This document shows positions 1-12,096 of a stretch of 64,000 nucleotides of DNA, one piece after another. The DNA is taken from the NCBI RefSeq assembly GCF_004027225.2, contig NC_044288.2:6871719-6935718 (forward strand), written 5' to 3'. This DNA comes from Strigops habroptila (taxonomy: Eukaryota; Chordata; Aves; Psittaciformes; Psittacidae). A program made the position numbers and the translations under genes. A model generated the notes under the pieces. That model did no database searches and was not told the origin of the DNA. It saw only the letters and a program-made list of their open reading frames with translations. Position 1 is the stretch's first letter. Each line of letters begins with the position of its first letter.

Positions 1-260
1 CAGGGGCAGCCTGCGGGGGAGCGCCGCCCCGGGGCCGCTAACCGGAGGGGGGGACACAAAATGGCAGCGCCTTCCCCCTCCCGGGGCCGCCGCCGAGCCG
101 GGGGAGCGGGGGGGGGTCGGTCGGTCGGTCTCCCCCGGCTGCCCTTGGCGGGACTGCCCGGCCGCCTGGGAGCCGCCCGCGGGCACCGGTCAGACACACG
201 GCTCCTGGAGGCAGCGGGCTCCCCATCACCCCCAAACCGCCCGCCAGCCCCCCGGCAAGT
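1..260 (+). promoter_or_regulatory. NFYC: CpG-rich promoter / probable non-coding first exon of NFYC (island cut by window edge)
   Basis: The first 260 bases are extremely GC- and CpG-rich and contain AAAATGGCAGC at about 57-67. This resembles the YY1 element (AAnATGGCGGC) found just downstream of start sites in TATA-less housekeeping promoters. A possible splice donor (CAA|GTATAAG) lies at 258/259, so a non-coding exon could end there. The next clear exon on the + strand is the NFYC start-codon exon at 11984. In human, NFYC has a non-coding first exon far upstream and its neighbour RIMS3 is divergent. I infer NFYC, but a divergent upstream gene could share the island. No TATA box is visible. 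Confidence 0.5.
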
Positions 261-1820
261 ATAAGCAGCCCTTTGTTTTCTTTCTGATGGCAAATAAGCG
301 CTGAAGGTCACGGGAGCCCCGCAGCCCGGCGGTGACAGGCAGGAACCGGGTCGGAGCGTGGCTTAGCTTCCAAGTTTTCCAGCCCAAAGGGCTTTGTCGG
401 CTCTGCCGGGGACACCCGAACTCCGGCAGGGCCGGGCTCCTGCTGCCCGGTGTCACCGTCAGAGCCCGGGCTGGGCCTTCCCTCAGCGCACGAGTGACCT
501 TGAAATCCCACTGCTCCGAGTTTGGAGAGCGAAGGACAAAGTTTGTTTGTGGCACTTTGGACTGAAAGGGGAAAAAAAAAGGGAGAATCCAGGTGGCAAA
601 AAGCTGCTGCGTGTGGCCGGGGGCACCAGGGGCACGGGGCAGGCTGTGGATTAGGGCTGAAGTTAGTTTTCCGCGAGGAGCCGGATCACATTGCAGACAT
701 TCCTTCTCCTCCGCTCCCACTGAGATGCTGAGCAGTGCTGGTGCTGTCCTTGCCTCCTCAGGGTGAGCTGCTGACGTGCTCCAGTGTTCTCAGCCCTGCT
801 CTTACCCTGTTTATTCTTTCCCTGATTGACCTTAAAAGTGTAGAAAATGAGAGGTGGCTCCATTGTGCAGCCTGGTTTGTGGGGGTGTTGGAAAAGGCAC
901 ACATTAACCTCATCTCACGCCGCTGTCAGCTCCTAACAAAGGGCTGCGTCTTGGGGTTGAACCTCACCCTGAAAGGTCTTTGAATTGCCACAGCCTTCAA
1001 GTATTATTGTGGGTGTTTAAGTTAAGACTAGGGAATGGCATCACCTTGGTGCAGGCAAAGCTTATCCAGCTTCTGGTGGTGTCAGGGACGTTTCCATCTG
1101 AGAAGGGGCAGAATGAGAAGCGTCACCATAAGTCATCTATTAATAATGGCAGCTCCGGTATGTCTGTGGAAGAGCAGCAGCTCCTGCAGCAGGCTCTTGG
1201 CCAGGATGGGGGATTTTCTGGCTGGGTGAAGGTCAATGGTAGCATCTTCAAGCGAAAACGAGATATCTTTTGATTTTTGCCTTGAAATGAGGCTATATTC
1301 AGCTGCTGCATGATTTGAAGGGGTGGCAGAACATGAGGGAATCTATAGCTAGCATGAGATGAAATAAGAAATCCTCCAGAAGTCTCATTACACCCAGTGT
1401 TTATCATGTTTCATTGCTTAAGCTCGCAAGAGGTTGTAGCGTGTACAAATGGGTGCTGCTTGATCTTTCTAGGTCAAGAGCAGCAGGTAAAGCCTACAGC
1501 TTCTGGCAGCACCGTGAAGGGATTTAGTAGCAAATTACACCAGTTCCTGGCTTTTTCTTGCAGTGCCATAAGGGAAGGTCCGTGGATCCCATTTTCTGCT
1601 GCTCGGAGCAGTCAGTTGTGTCCCCTCTGTCCCTGGGCTCCAGTGGTACCGGATGGAAGCGCAGGCGCAGGAAACGGGAGCGTCTTCTTGGTGGAGGGAC
1701 TTTTCCCTGCTCGGGTTTGCACTGAGTTACCTGGCGGTGCGGGCGGCGAAGGGGTGAAGGACAAGCTCATGTGGGAAAGCGCTGTCCCTGGGGAGAGCAC
1801 CTCGCTGGCTTGGAGCAGCA

Positions 1821-1844
1821 GGAGGAGGAGGAGGAGGAGGAGGA
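1821..1844. repeat. (GGA)8 microsatellite
   Basis: Eight GGA units in the presumed NFYC 5' intron. They give Arg, Glu or Gly runs in ORFs that are otherwise not gene-like. Confidence 0.95.
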
Positions 1845-3419
1845 TGTGTGTGCCCTGCTGGGAGGGCGCTGCCTGCCTGCAGCAGGTCACCTCTCCAGCC
1901 ACTGTATTTGGGTTTGGGGTGGTTTTGCTGGCTTTAATCTACTGGGATCTTGCATTTCTATAACGCAGTGTGACATCTGCATCTTAATAGCGTTGGCGCA
2001 TGAAGTGGTTTCTTAATATCAGGGCTTACTGATCTGCCCGTGTTGCAAGTGAGTTACATTTGCGTGGCTGCTCACTTAAACTCTTTCCTTTGTACCTTCT
2101 GATAAAGCAGCCACTTTACCTCCTGTTCCAGAGGGTCAGAAACTGTGTGGCTGTTACAGGGGCACTGACAGCGAGCTCCAGCTCCAGGATACCTGACAAA
2201 GCTGCCCAGGAGCTACAGGAAGTTTTTCTTCGGTTCGTGCTCAAAAACTTCAGGTTTTCTTCATGCTGAGACCTCACTGTTCATCACTTGCTCTGCTGCT
2301 TGGTTGCTTCCTGGTAAATCCAAGTGGGTCTTTTTTCTTGAGGAAGGTGATGCAGAGGGTTAGAGATCTACAAGCTTGTAATACAGCATCATTTTTTACA
2401 AATACAAATAACTACTTAGGCAGGAAGGGCCTGATGAGCCACCCCATCTGCCTTAGAGCAGCGCAGTTCGGCTCCATTTAAGTGGAATCTGCTGAGCTCA
2501 GGAGGTGAGAAGCTTATGGTTGGATGAAAAGAATTATTTTTCACTTTTGCATTATTTAACTGATAAAAGTGAGTAAAGGAAGTAATAGGAACATTGAATG
2601 TTAGAGTAAACCCTGTAGAACAGTATCCCTGATAATCCCTGTAGAGCAATAACCCTGCAGCCCCCTGAAGGCAGTAGGTTGATCTGACTTTTCTACCCAG
2701 AATAATGAGGTTTGCAGATGTTAGAGGCTGGTTCAGCCTTTCGCTCTGCTTTCAAACCATCACAAGTTCTTGTGAATAACTCCTATTTGTCACTCAGGGT
2801 TCTCTGGCTTGTACCTGCTGCTGCCCTGCTGTGGTTTGAGTCATTCTTTCTGCCTTCCCCTCTTCCCTCTCCAGCAGCGGGGAGGTGGCTGAGCCTTAAA
2901 AAGGCACCTGAAGAGCCAAGAAATACGCGAGGTTTCGGCTGCACTAAACCACGCGTGTACCCTTGGCCGCCCGGTGCTGCAGCAGCCGGGTGTCAGCGCG
3001 GGGCAGACGATGCCCGTCTGCTCCGGATGCCACCCGCGTCCCCGGGTGACAGGAGGTTACAGCGAGTGCCCAGCTCAGCTCTTCCAGCCGCTTCCATGGC
3101 TCTCAGGAGCAGGAGGAAGTAGGAGGGCGCTCAGATGACTTCGTATCAAGAAACTCTTAATTTAATGCAGAATTATTTTTAAATTCAAAGTATCGACTAA
3201 AAAGATAAAATCCTGGGGCTGAGTGTATGTACCCGCTGCTGTCTGAACAGGCATTTTGCTTGTGCTTGCACTCCAGAGCAGGAAATGGGTATGTTGCATG
3301 ATAGAACTGCTGCTGCCTGAAATACAAATGAAATTTCAGTTATGAATGGAATTCAGAAGGTGCTTCAGGTGCTTCCAGATCCAGTGACAGTTTTCAGCTC
3401 TGGTGGTATCTGTTCTTTG

Positions 3420-3625
3420 CTATGAGGGTGCTGAGGCGCTGGCACAGGGTGCCCAGAGAAGCTGTGGCTGCCCCATCCCTGGCAGTGTTCAAGGCCAGGT
3501 TGGACACAGGGGCTTGGAGCAACCTGCTCTAGTGGAAGGTGTCCCTGCCCGTGGCAGGGGGTTGGGACTGGATGAGCTTTAAGGTCCCTTCCAGCCCAAA
3601 CCAGGCTGGGATTCTGTGATCCTCT
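3420..3625 (+). mobile_element. CR1 LINE 3' fragment, + orientation
   Basis: Contains the recurring CR1 3' segment GCTGAGGCGCTGGCACAGGG, then CAGCTTCTCTGG-complement, TGGACACAGGGGCTTGGAGC and ATTCTGTGAT at the end. Severely 5'-truncated, non-autonomous copy in NFYC intron 1. Confidence 0.9.
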
Positions 3626-6570
3626 CTTTCTGTTGAGTAGGTAGTGGAGAGGCAGCTCTTACCCAGCCTGATGAAACCCAGTGCCTGGGGATGGGAGAAG
3701 GGAGGAGCAGAATTCCTGCCGTAGGTACCGGGGTGGAGAAGGGGAGAGTAGGAGGCGTGTGATCCAGCACAACACAGACTGCAGTGCTCTGAGCAGGAGC
3801 TGAGCCATGGGAGTGGTGCAGAGCAGATTTGGCTGCTGAAACCCAACGTCGCTGGTTTAACGGGTTGTTGGAGGTGTTGGAAGTGATCATCCAGATCCCA
3901 GGATTTGTAACTGATTTGGGCTTAAATCAAGTGCTGCGCTGCGTGTGAATGAAAACAGCAGTAATGCCTTACAGGTATTAGGGGGCTAATGTTCAAACTG
4001 TGCTTTGAAGATGGAATAATCTCCTGCTAAATATTCATAGGAAAAAGGGCTGGAAGGCACCTGAAGAAGTCTTTATTTCTGCCTTAAGGCAAGATCAACT
4101 TGACCCAAACACCCTTTTGCAACCTGCTCTTAAAGCCCTTAGCAGTGAGTACTTGGTACCCTCTGTAGGTAACTTAGTGCAGCATTTAACTACCTGCCTG
4201 TGTTCAGAGAAACCTGCAAAACACCCCTTATCCAACAGCGTCGAATGATTCTCCTGTCAGCTGAAATCAACCCTTTCTGGTGCCACCTATGTGCTGAGAG
4301 GGGTGTGTGGATGTGGTGCTGCAAGAGGGAACGGATAAAAATAAATGCAAGGAATTGCAAAGTTTCTTAGAATAACCCACTGGGAGGAAGCTTGTGTTCT
4401 GAGTTGTGCTGGTTCGCTGACAGCCTCCTCAAACGGTTGTTCACAAGTTGAAAGGTTGTGTTGGCATCAGGAGCAGAACCGCAGACTTGCCTGGGTTTGT
4501 GCTCAGCACCTTTGTGCACCACCCGAAAGCTGCGTTAGATCTTCCAGCAGTATTTATAGAAACGAAAGAGACTCCCCGTTATCTCTTGCAGAAATAAATC
4601 TCGTGTTCAATCTGAGGTACCTGCTTTGGGCCTATGGTTCAGCTGTTTAATCCTAATTCATTGTATCATGATGATACTGGGTTTTGTGCTCTCATAGCAA
4701 CTGTTGGGACGTGCCGAGGTAACTGCTGTACATGTAATGCTATGGGTTATATAGTCCATTATGTCTCATCTCTAAAGTGGTCCTTATTAAGATGTGGAGT
4801 GTTGGGGTTTGTTCAAAGCTGATCTTACGTCCAAAAAAACCACTGTATGAATCTCTAAATGTGGTGTTCCCCCTCCTCCTCCCAGCTTACTCCAGTAGTG
4901 TTCTATAGGCAAAGCCTTTTCTGTGCTGTCCTGTTGAGGTCCCAGACCTGGCCTGGATCTCGACACGTGGAAGCAGCTCCTCCTTTCGGAAGGTGTTTGG
5001 CACCTTTGTGCAGCACACAGAATTCAGGGATTCTCACAGAATCATTCAAGACATGAAGAGCCAAAGGCTCGTGTGTAGTAATGTGGATCCCTGCATGCTA
5101 CAGCTTGTGTCTTTCCTTCTGCTTCAGCAGGGCCAGGCGCAGAGCTGCTCAGCGGCTCTCCCATCTGCCGTAGTGCTGCTCTTCGACTAATTCTTAGACC
5201 CCTATAGCAGGATTTCCAACTTGGTTCAGCTCCTGGCACCGGTGGCAGCTGCCAATTCTTCATCAGGTCAGAAACGTGCAGCTTTGATGGGGCTGTAGCT
5301 GCAGCGCCTGCTCCCTGGCTAGAAGCCTTCAGCAGAGGACGACACGCTCGTTGTGTCCCCAGCTTAGACCCTCCTCTCGTGGCTGTGTCAGAAGGCAGGT
5401 GAGTTCTCACAGCGAGTCCCTGACCACAGCTCAAGCAATTCAGAATCATGTTTTACACCATCACTGCCACCACCAAAGCAAGAGAAAGTAACTCTTGGCC
5501 GTGGTTCTGCCACCTTTGTATTGCAGCCATGCTGTGCACTCGTGCTGCTCATCCTCTGCCTGCTGAACGTGTCAGTCGGAACTGTAATGGAAGTGAATTT
5601 GGCCTTGTCTCATAAAAGGAGGCTCACCTGAAACTACCTATGTTGACTTGAGTAGATCTTGAAGCAGAGCTGCTGTACAGGTGTGATACCTCTGTGGAAG
5701 CAATTTTAGACCTTGAAAGGTCCAAACTCAAAGGTTGGTTTTAAAATAAGACACTGTGATATCATACAAAACAAGTGCTGTTGACCTGCAGTGCAGAGAC
5801 AACCTTTCAGTTTGCCTTCAGCCACCGTGACTGCTGCTGAGAACAAAGAGTTCTGTTGTAGTCCACTTCCAACTCTGTATGTTCTGTATGGGATATTCTG
5901 GTATGAAGTCAGGTGTCAGATACCAGCTAGCTAATTGCTGTAACTGAAGTAATGAGAGCAGCATCTCAGGAAGGCATTGGCTTTCTCTCCTGCACTGGGG
6001 ACTCCTCACTTGCATTTACAGAAATGTGTTACTAAATTCATATAAACCCATAATTATTATTCTTGTGAAACTAGTTCTTAGTTGCTAGATTGTTCCTTCT
6101 GATCCTGGCAGGATCAGGTGTCTGGCGCTCGCTGCTACACAGAGCTCATTCTTCAGACATGCAAGTGAGGCTCTGCACATTTCACTTGTAAATCAAGGGG
6201 CAGGCTCCCACCCCAGAACGCTGCTGTTTGGAGAGCACATCAGACTGAAGTGTCACAGAGTTCGGATTTATTCACAATAGTCACTTTTCAGCTCTGTGGA
6301 TCTATGTTTAATTCTTCAGCTTCCTGGGTTTTTCTGCGTGCTGTGGCTTTGGGGTTTATTCTTGGCTGGTGAAGATGGTATATTAAAACAAAGGGGAACT
6401 CCATTGCTTGTTGTCTGCTGTAGCACTACTTCGTAATAATGAACTAGCGAGTTTTGGGCAATAGTGGATGTTGCAAAGCCAAGAGTATTTAAGAAGAGTT
6501 GTGTGTGGGTTTTTTGGGCGGTGGGAGCCTTCTAAATACTGCCCATGTGGTGGTGAATCTGTATGGTGGT

Positions 6571-6824
6571 AGAATCAGGGAGTCCCAGACTGGTTTGTGT
6601 TAAGAGGACCTTAAAGCTCCTCCAGCTCCAACCCCCTGCCCTGGGCAGGGACACCTTCCACTAGAGCAGGTTGCTCCAAGCCCCTGTGTCCAACCTGGCC
6701 TTGAACACTGCCAGGGATGGGGCAGCCACAGCTTCTCTGGGAAAAGTCTGTGCCAGCGCCTCAGCACCCTCACAGGGAAGAGCTTCTGCCTCAGAGCTCA
6801 TCTCAGTCTCCCCTCTGGCAGGGG
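6571..6824 (-). mobile_element. CR1 LINE 3' fragment, - orientation
   Basis: Reverse complement of the same 3' segment (GCTCCAAGCCCCTGTGTCCA, GCCCCATCCCTG-complement). It extends to the AGCTTCTGCCTCAGAGCTCA portion. 5'-truncated copy in NFYC intron 1. Confidence 0.9.
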
Positions 6825-9277
6825 ATTTGTTTTTGCAGTGTCAGTTTTCAGATATTTGTGTGTTATCCTGATTTGTAGCTATAATCTAAGGATGTTGAGG
6901 CAAAACGTTTGCCTGAGCTTCTGTCTGATTTCTTTTTAGCCTCCACCTTCAGTTTTAGCCATCTTTTTAAGACACTTGGATGGAATATGCTGCTTCTGCC
7001 ATGTAATGCAATGTGGTATAAAACGGGCTCTTTCCCATAGCGTAAGTCATGGGAATGCAACTGTTCTGTATGCAAAGAAGCTGACAGCTCTGATACCACC
7101 AGAGCCTGTGGTACTTGATGATGTTGCTGAGTTACTGCCTTCTTCATCGGGAGCCTTGAGGCCCTTCAGTGCTTGCCCCTGGCACTCACCCTTTGCATAT
7201 CCCTTCGGATATTTGGATAAAGTTCATTTGGAGCCGCTCTCCACCCAGCTGATTTTGTTTGGTTGGCTTCTTAGCCAAGGCCAGCCTGGGAGCAACTTAA
7301 AAGTAGGCACGTCAGAAGCTGTGACATGACCCTGGCTCGTGGGGGACATTGTCCTCTGGTTCCCAAGCTCCCTTGGCAAGCGGCACCCGCGATGCTTGGT
7401 GAGGTCCCATGGTGGGGGCTGGCAGCTCCTGCTCTCCTGGGGCTGGTGGGCTCCTCCAGGCCATGGGTCTGGCAGAGAAGGAGCCCTGGGTACCTCCTCG
7501 GGGTGGAATTGCAAGGTTTTCTTTGTGATTATACTGTACCTTTTGTTTTCAATAGCAGGTTCTTGCTCAAGCGCGCAGATTGTAGGCATCCAGGGTGAGA
7601 CAGCTTCATTGGCCTGCTTCCCCCTTCCCACGGCATTAAAGAGCACAAACCAGCATCTGTTTAAAAACCAAATAACAAAAAAAGGAAAGGCAAAACCACA
7701 AACACATAAACCACAGACACCAGAGGTGTCCTCGTGCGTTGTGCTCCCATGCCGTGAAGCTCTTCAGCGTCTGTCAGCTGCCATGGGATTTTGTGAGCTT
7801 AATGTTGGTAAAAGGTGCTGTGCTCCGGTGAGCAGCAAAGCTCTAATTGCAGAGTGTTGATGTCTGGTTCTTGGCTGTGCTTTGCTGATGTGCTCTGTAA
7901 TCACCTCCAGCACTTCATGCGGAGGCCTCGGCTCCTTGGCCTTAGCGTGGAAGCAAAGTGTTTCCCTCCATGGAGCATGTTCCAGGCTGGGGGCCTGGGT
8001 GGGCTTTTGTAGAGCAGGTGTGTCCTGGTCTCTGTGTTCTTGGGCTCTCATCTCTTCTGTTTGGGGGTTTTTCTGGGGGTTGGCTGGCTATTTGCCTGTA
8101 TCTAGTTCAGTGAGGTGCCCATGTTCTGAGCGAGCACATCTGGTGTGTGCATGAGCCTCCTCCTCTGGATTCTTGTGCAGGAGCAGCTCTGCAGAGCCTG
8201 GTTTTTAGGTGTCAGGCTCCTGGGACTCCGTCCTGGGACTAACCTGAGGTCCACGTAGCACCACTGGCTTTGGTGCAGCATCAGGCGTGCCGGCAGATGA
8301 TGGCTCTTGTGCAGCACAAGCACGTCAGGTTGCGAGGTACCTGCCCAAAGTACGTGCCCAGCTTCTCTCCAGGGACACAGCGTCGCTGGCTCCGCAGGGG
8401 CTCTCTGGCTGCACTTACACTTCGTGGCAACCGGGAGACGCAGGAGATGGACTTTAACTTCTGTTTCTCAGCACCGAGAGGGTGTCAGAGTAGCCGGTTT
8501 ACTCTTGAAACTTGGAGAGACCATACCCTGGTTATGTGAGCACAGGGATCCTCAGAGCACGGGGCTGGCGAGGAAATGTCCAGGGGAGGAAGGATGAAGG
8601 AAGCTCTAAAATTCCCCTGCAAACTGCGTATCAAAGAAGACAAACAGGTTTAGACACTGATAGTGTGAAAGCAGAGGAACTGCCTCCCTTTAGCTTTGGT
8701 GGGATTATCTTCTGTTGGGTGCTTTGGTATTTGTTGGCACTAATCCTGATCTGAGGCATTCTTACAAGACGAGAACACAGCTTCCCCTTGTGAAGGAACT
8801 TACCTGAGTGCTCAGGCATGGGTTCAGTAGACATTAGTTTGTCTCCCAGAGCCAGCTCTGTAGTTTTGCATGACAGGTTGGCTTCTCTTTTCCTTACAGT
8901 CCTCCTCTAATGCTTGCAAGCACCTTCAGGGCCACTTGTGTCTCTATTTTAATGGGAAGAAATTACTCCAGTGTGTTCTGAGCAGTTTTAACCTGCTTAG
9001 GCTTTTATGTTGGAGTTTATAGTGATTTCATTCTACAGGTTATTCAGAAAATCAGCCTATTGCTGACTCTTGTTTCTAGTCTGACTCAATTCCTAGCAAT
9101 TATCCTAAACAGTCACTTAAATAGCAGTTGTCCCTTGGGATGGTTCTGAACCAGTCCTGTGCTTACCTTGAAGATAGGAAGTTTATTGTATTCATTGACA
9201 GGTCTTTTAAAATTCGAGATGGCTGGAGTAAACCGTTTGGAGCTCTTCCTGAAATGGGGATGAGTACTGCGGAGGTG

Positions 9278-9526
9278 TAGGAGAGAGGGGAGATTGAGAT
9301 GAGCTTTGAGGCAGAAGCTCTTCCCTGTGAGGGTGCTGAGGCGCTGGCACAGACTTTTCCCAGAGAAGCTGTGGCTGCCCCATCCCTGGCAGTGTTCAAG
9401 GCCAGGTTGGACACAGGGGCTTGGAGCAACCTGCTCTAGTGGAAGGTGTCCCTGCCCGTGGCAGGGGGTTGGAGCTGGAGGAGCTTTAAGGTCCCTTCCC
9501 ACCCAAACCAGGCTGGGATTCTGGGA
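9278..9526 (+). mobile_element. CR1 LINE 3' fragment, + orientation
   Basis: From GGAGATTGAGATGAGCTTTG through TGGACACAGGGGCTTGGAGC to GGCTGGGATTCTGGGA. Same subfamily as the copies at 6571, 39836 and 60300. Located in NFYC intron 1. Confidence 0.9.
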
Positions 9527-10427
9527 TATATTTAATGCGAGCAGTTTGGTTTTGCCTGCGGTAGGGAGTAATGCGCTGCTGGTGGTGGAATTTTCTTCCT
9601 GTTTGCTCCATTAGCTTTTTCCTCCTTTTTTTAACCTGTTATTTCATAGAGTTCTGTAGAGCATTATATTCCAGTGCAGCATTTAAGTGGGTTGAATTAA
9701 GTAATTTGTATTTTTAACTAAAGCCTGGAAAAGTGCTGTGGCTTGTCTGCAGGGTGAATTGCATCTCCAGTTGCAGAAAAGACCCCGTCTAGTGTTGGTG
9801 TTGAAACTCTGCCAGTACCAAGCAGGTTTCAAGGATTAGCTTTTATTTAGGTGCTAAACTACTTTTTGTCTACGTCTGACAATGGAGATCAAGAGGGGGA
9901 AGCATCAAATGCCACCTTAACACTCTCATTGGAATATTTATCTCTCTGTATTTTCTTATAAATACTTGAAATACTTGAATTTGTAGGCAGGTAGTATTAT
10001 AATGCAAATCGTTGTTGGAAGAGTCATCAAGCAACTTGTCAGTCACTTATTTCCATAGGTTCCTTACCTGGGGTTCTTCCTGTCTTGCTTTGAGACTGCA
10101 GATACGTGCTTCTGACCTCCTCTTTGTCATCCCCTCTCACAGTCCCCTTTGGCTCTTCCCACGCCTCCCGTGTCCTCTCCTCAGGTTGATGACAGAGAAG
10201 TGCAAGTGTTCACAGGCAGCCTTGGGAGGTGTGGGCTGCAGGAGGGAACCAGCTCATTGTCTGACAGTCGCCTCTTCGAGCTGGTAATGAGGTTTTATGG
10301 ATCATCATTGCTTTGGAATAGTAGATTTTAGGAGGCAGCAGCCAACTGCCAGTAATATCATCCGTGTTCTGGTGCGTTGTAAGTTACCCTCCTTCCCTTT
10401 GGCTTGAGGAAGGACTGAAATCAACCT

Positions 10428-10480
10428 TGACACAGTGAATCCAAAGCAAATGGGAATTGTGCTTTGGATTCACTGTGTCA
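10428..10480. repeat. Perfect 21-bp inverted repeat with 11-nt loop
   Basis: Left arm 10428-10448 begins TGACACAGTGAATCC. Right arm 10460-10480 ends GGATTCACTGTGTCA. The arms are fully complementary over 21 bp, separated by AATGGGAATTG. Located in NFYC intron 1. No second copy was noticed in the window. Confidence 0.95.
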
Positions 10481-11983
10481 GAGCTAAATCTACTCTTGGG
10501 TCCTTTTCCATTATATCTGGGCATATCTGGAGATCTTTCCCTGTGGAAGCTGTAGCACCTTTCTCTCTTGTTGTTAGACACAGAGACTTGCTGTTTGTAC
10601 GTGGCATGTGCTTGTCATTCATGGCAACTTCAGAGCTGCTCCGGGTGACCCTGGGAGCGTTTAACATCAGAGCCTCACTTGAGCAGTGCGCGGTGCCTCT
10701 GCCGGCACTCACCAGGGTGCTTCCAGCGCACGGGAAGCACCGGGTCCCGTCCTGCCGGGTCGTGTCTCAGCAGGTCCTGTGTGTGCCTCTGGCATGTCTG
10801 CTCTGTCCTTCCAAGCTGCGTTCCCTGTTGGGAATCCTGCCAGAGCCACGCGCTCCTGTCGCACGGAGGCAGCCGGCAAGACTGCTCTTGCTGTTCCAAG
10901 GGATGCCAACGTTGTCCATTGACTTCATTTTAATACTAACTAGAGCTGTCTTAAAGAGTTCCTTGTCAGAGAGGCACAGCTTGGTCTGGGAGCTTGCGGG
11001 GGAAGGAAGAATCGTGTCACCTGGAACTCGCCTTATGCCTGGGCAGTGCCACAGGGGCTGGTGCCAGCTCGGTCACCAAGGGACGAGGCAGATCCACGCT
11101 GAGTGTCCTGACCACTTCCCCCCCTGCAGCTCAGCACAGGTACAGGGGCAAGCCTGAACCCTGTTGTTGTCCCTCTGTTTTCTCCTGCTGACACTGATGC
11201 ATCCTGTGAATAACAGCGTTTGCAAAGATGGGAGTCTTCGTGCCCAGGCAGCGTCCAGTGTATATTTAACAAGAGCCAGGCTTGCTGAACAGCCTGCACT
11301 TGCAGAGCACTGAATGACAGCTATGCGGCTTCTACAATTGTTTCAATTAAGATTTGAATTTTAAATCTCACTTTGTGCTTTTGACACTCTGCATTATACA
11401 GACTGTTAATTCCTCCTGTTGATTGTACCCAAGGAGAAGAGGTATTTTAAATTTAGCATAAAGCCACAAAAACTGACACCTTTCAAATAGGCACAGAATC
11501 AACTATTTCATTTCACTTCTTAACTATAATATCAGGCTGACATTGACATTCTGGTTTCAGCTGGAGGGGGGTTTACTGCCACATCCTGCACAAGCAAGGG
11601 GGAAATGATTTTACCATAGGTGTGTACTGGAGTGGGAGCTGTGACTGGGCATCAGTGATGTGCTGTAACTCCGTGTGGAAAGGCAGAGCTCCGAGAGGGG
11701 AATAAAGAGACTGTTTTTTGGTTTCAATCATATTTTTTTTTTAATGTTCTTTTTCATTCTGTGGAAAAATAAATGAAACTTGAAAACCAGCTCCAGAGGC
11801 TGAGAGTATCTCTGCATTGTTGCTGTGAGTATCTCTGTGGTGTTGCTGTGAGACCTGGACCGGTGTATCTTGTTTTGACAGCACGATGAGCCCTTCCCGT
11901 GTTCCTGGGGCTTGGGGGGGATCTCGGGGAGCCTTTGCCTCCCCTCTTCCCTCATTGCTAACGCGTGGTGGTGTCTCTCCCAG

Positions 11984-12096
11984 CTCCCAGGATGTCTACG
12001 GACGGTGGCTTTGGCACAGCCGGGAACAGCGATGCCCAGCAAAGCCTCCAGTCCTTCTGGCCGCGCGTCATGGAGGAGATACGCAACCTGACAGTG
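11984..12096 (+). CDS. NFYC: NFYC start-codon exon
   Basis: The coding part is 11992-12096 (residues 1-35, MSTDGGFG...IRNLTV), followed by the donor GTAAGT. The acceptor is either CAG at 11981-11983 or the CAG seven bases later, so the 5' UTR portion is 8 or 1 nt. Confidence 0.93.

Larger units (their letters stand above)
259..11983 (+). other. NFYC: NFYC 5' intron (presumed)
   Basis: This 11.7-kb stretch contains no exon that I can recognise. It holds a (GGA)8 microsatellite at 1821-1844, three CR1 fragments (3420-3625, 6571-6824, 9278-9526) and a striking perfect inverted repeat at 10428-10480. The long ORFs within it are chance readings or antisense readings of CR1. A branch-point-like CTAAC at about 11958-11962 and a pyrimidine-rich CTCTCCCAG lead into the start-codon exon. 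Additional non-coding NFYC exons could be hidden here. Confidence 0.5.

Noticed and set aside
1821..1900. Arg- or Glu-rich ORFs around 1.8 kb
   Set aside because: Caused by the (GGA)8 microsatellite. No splice logic or homology.
4665..4760. C/D-box snoRNA-like ATGATGA motif
   Set aside because: A C-box-like sequence is present, but no matching D box and terminal stem were found at a suitable distance.
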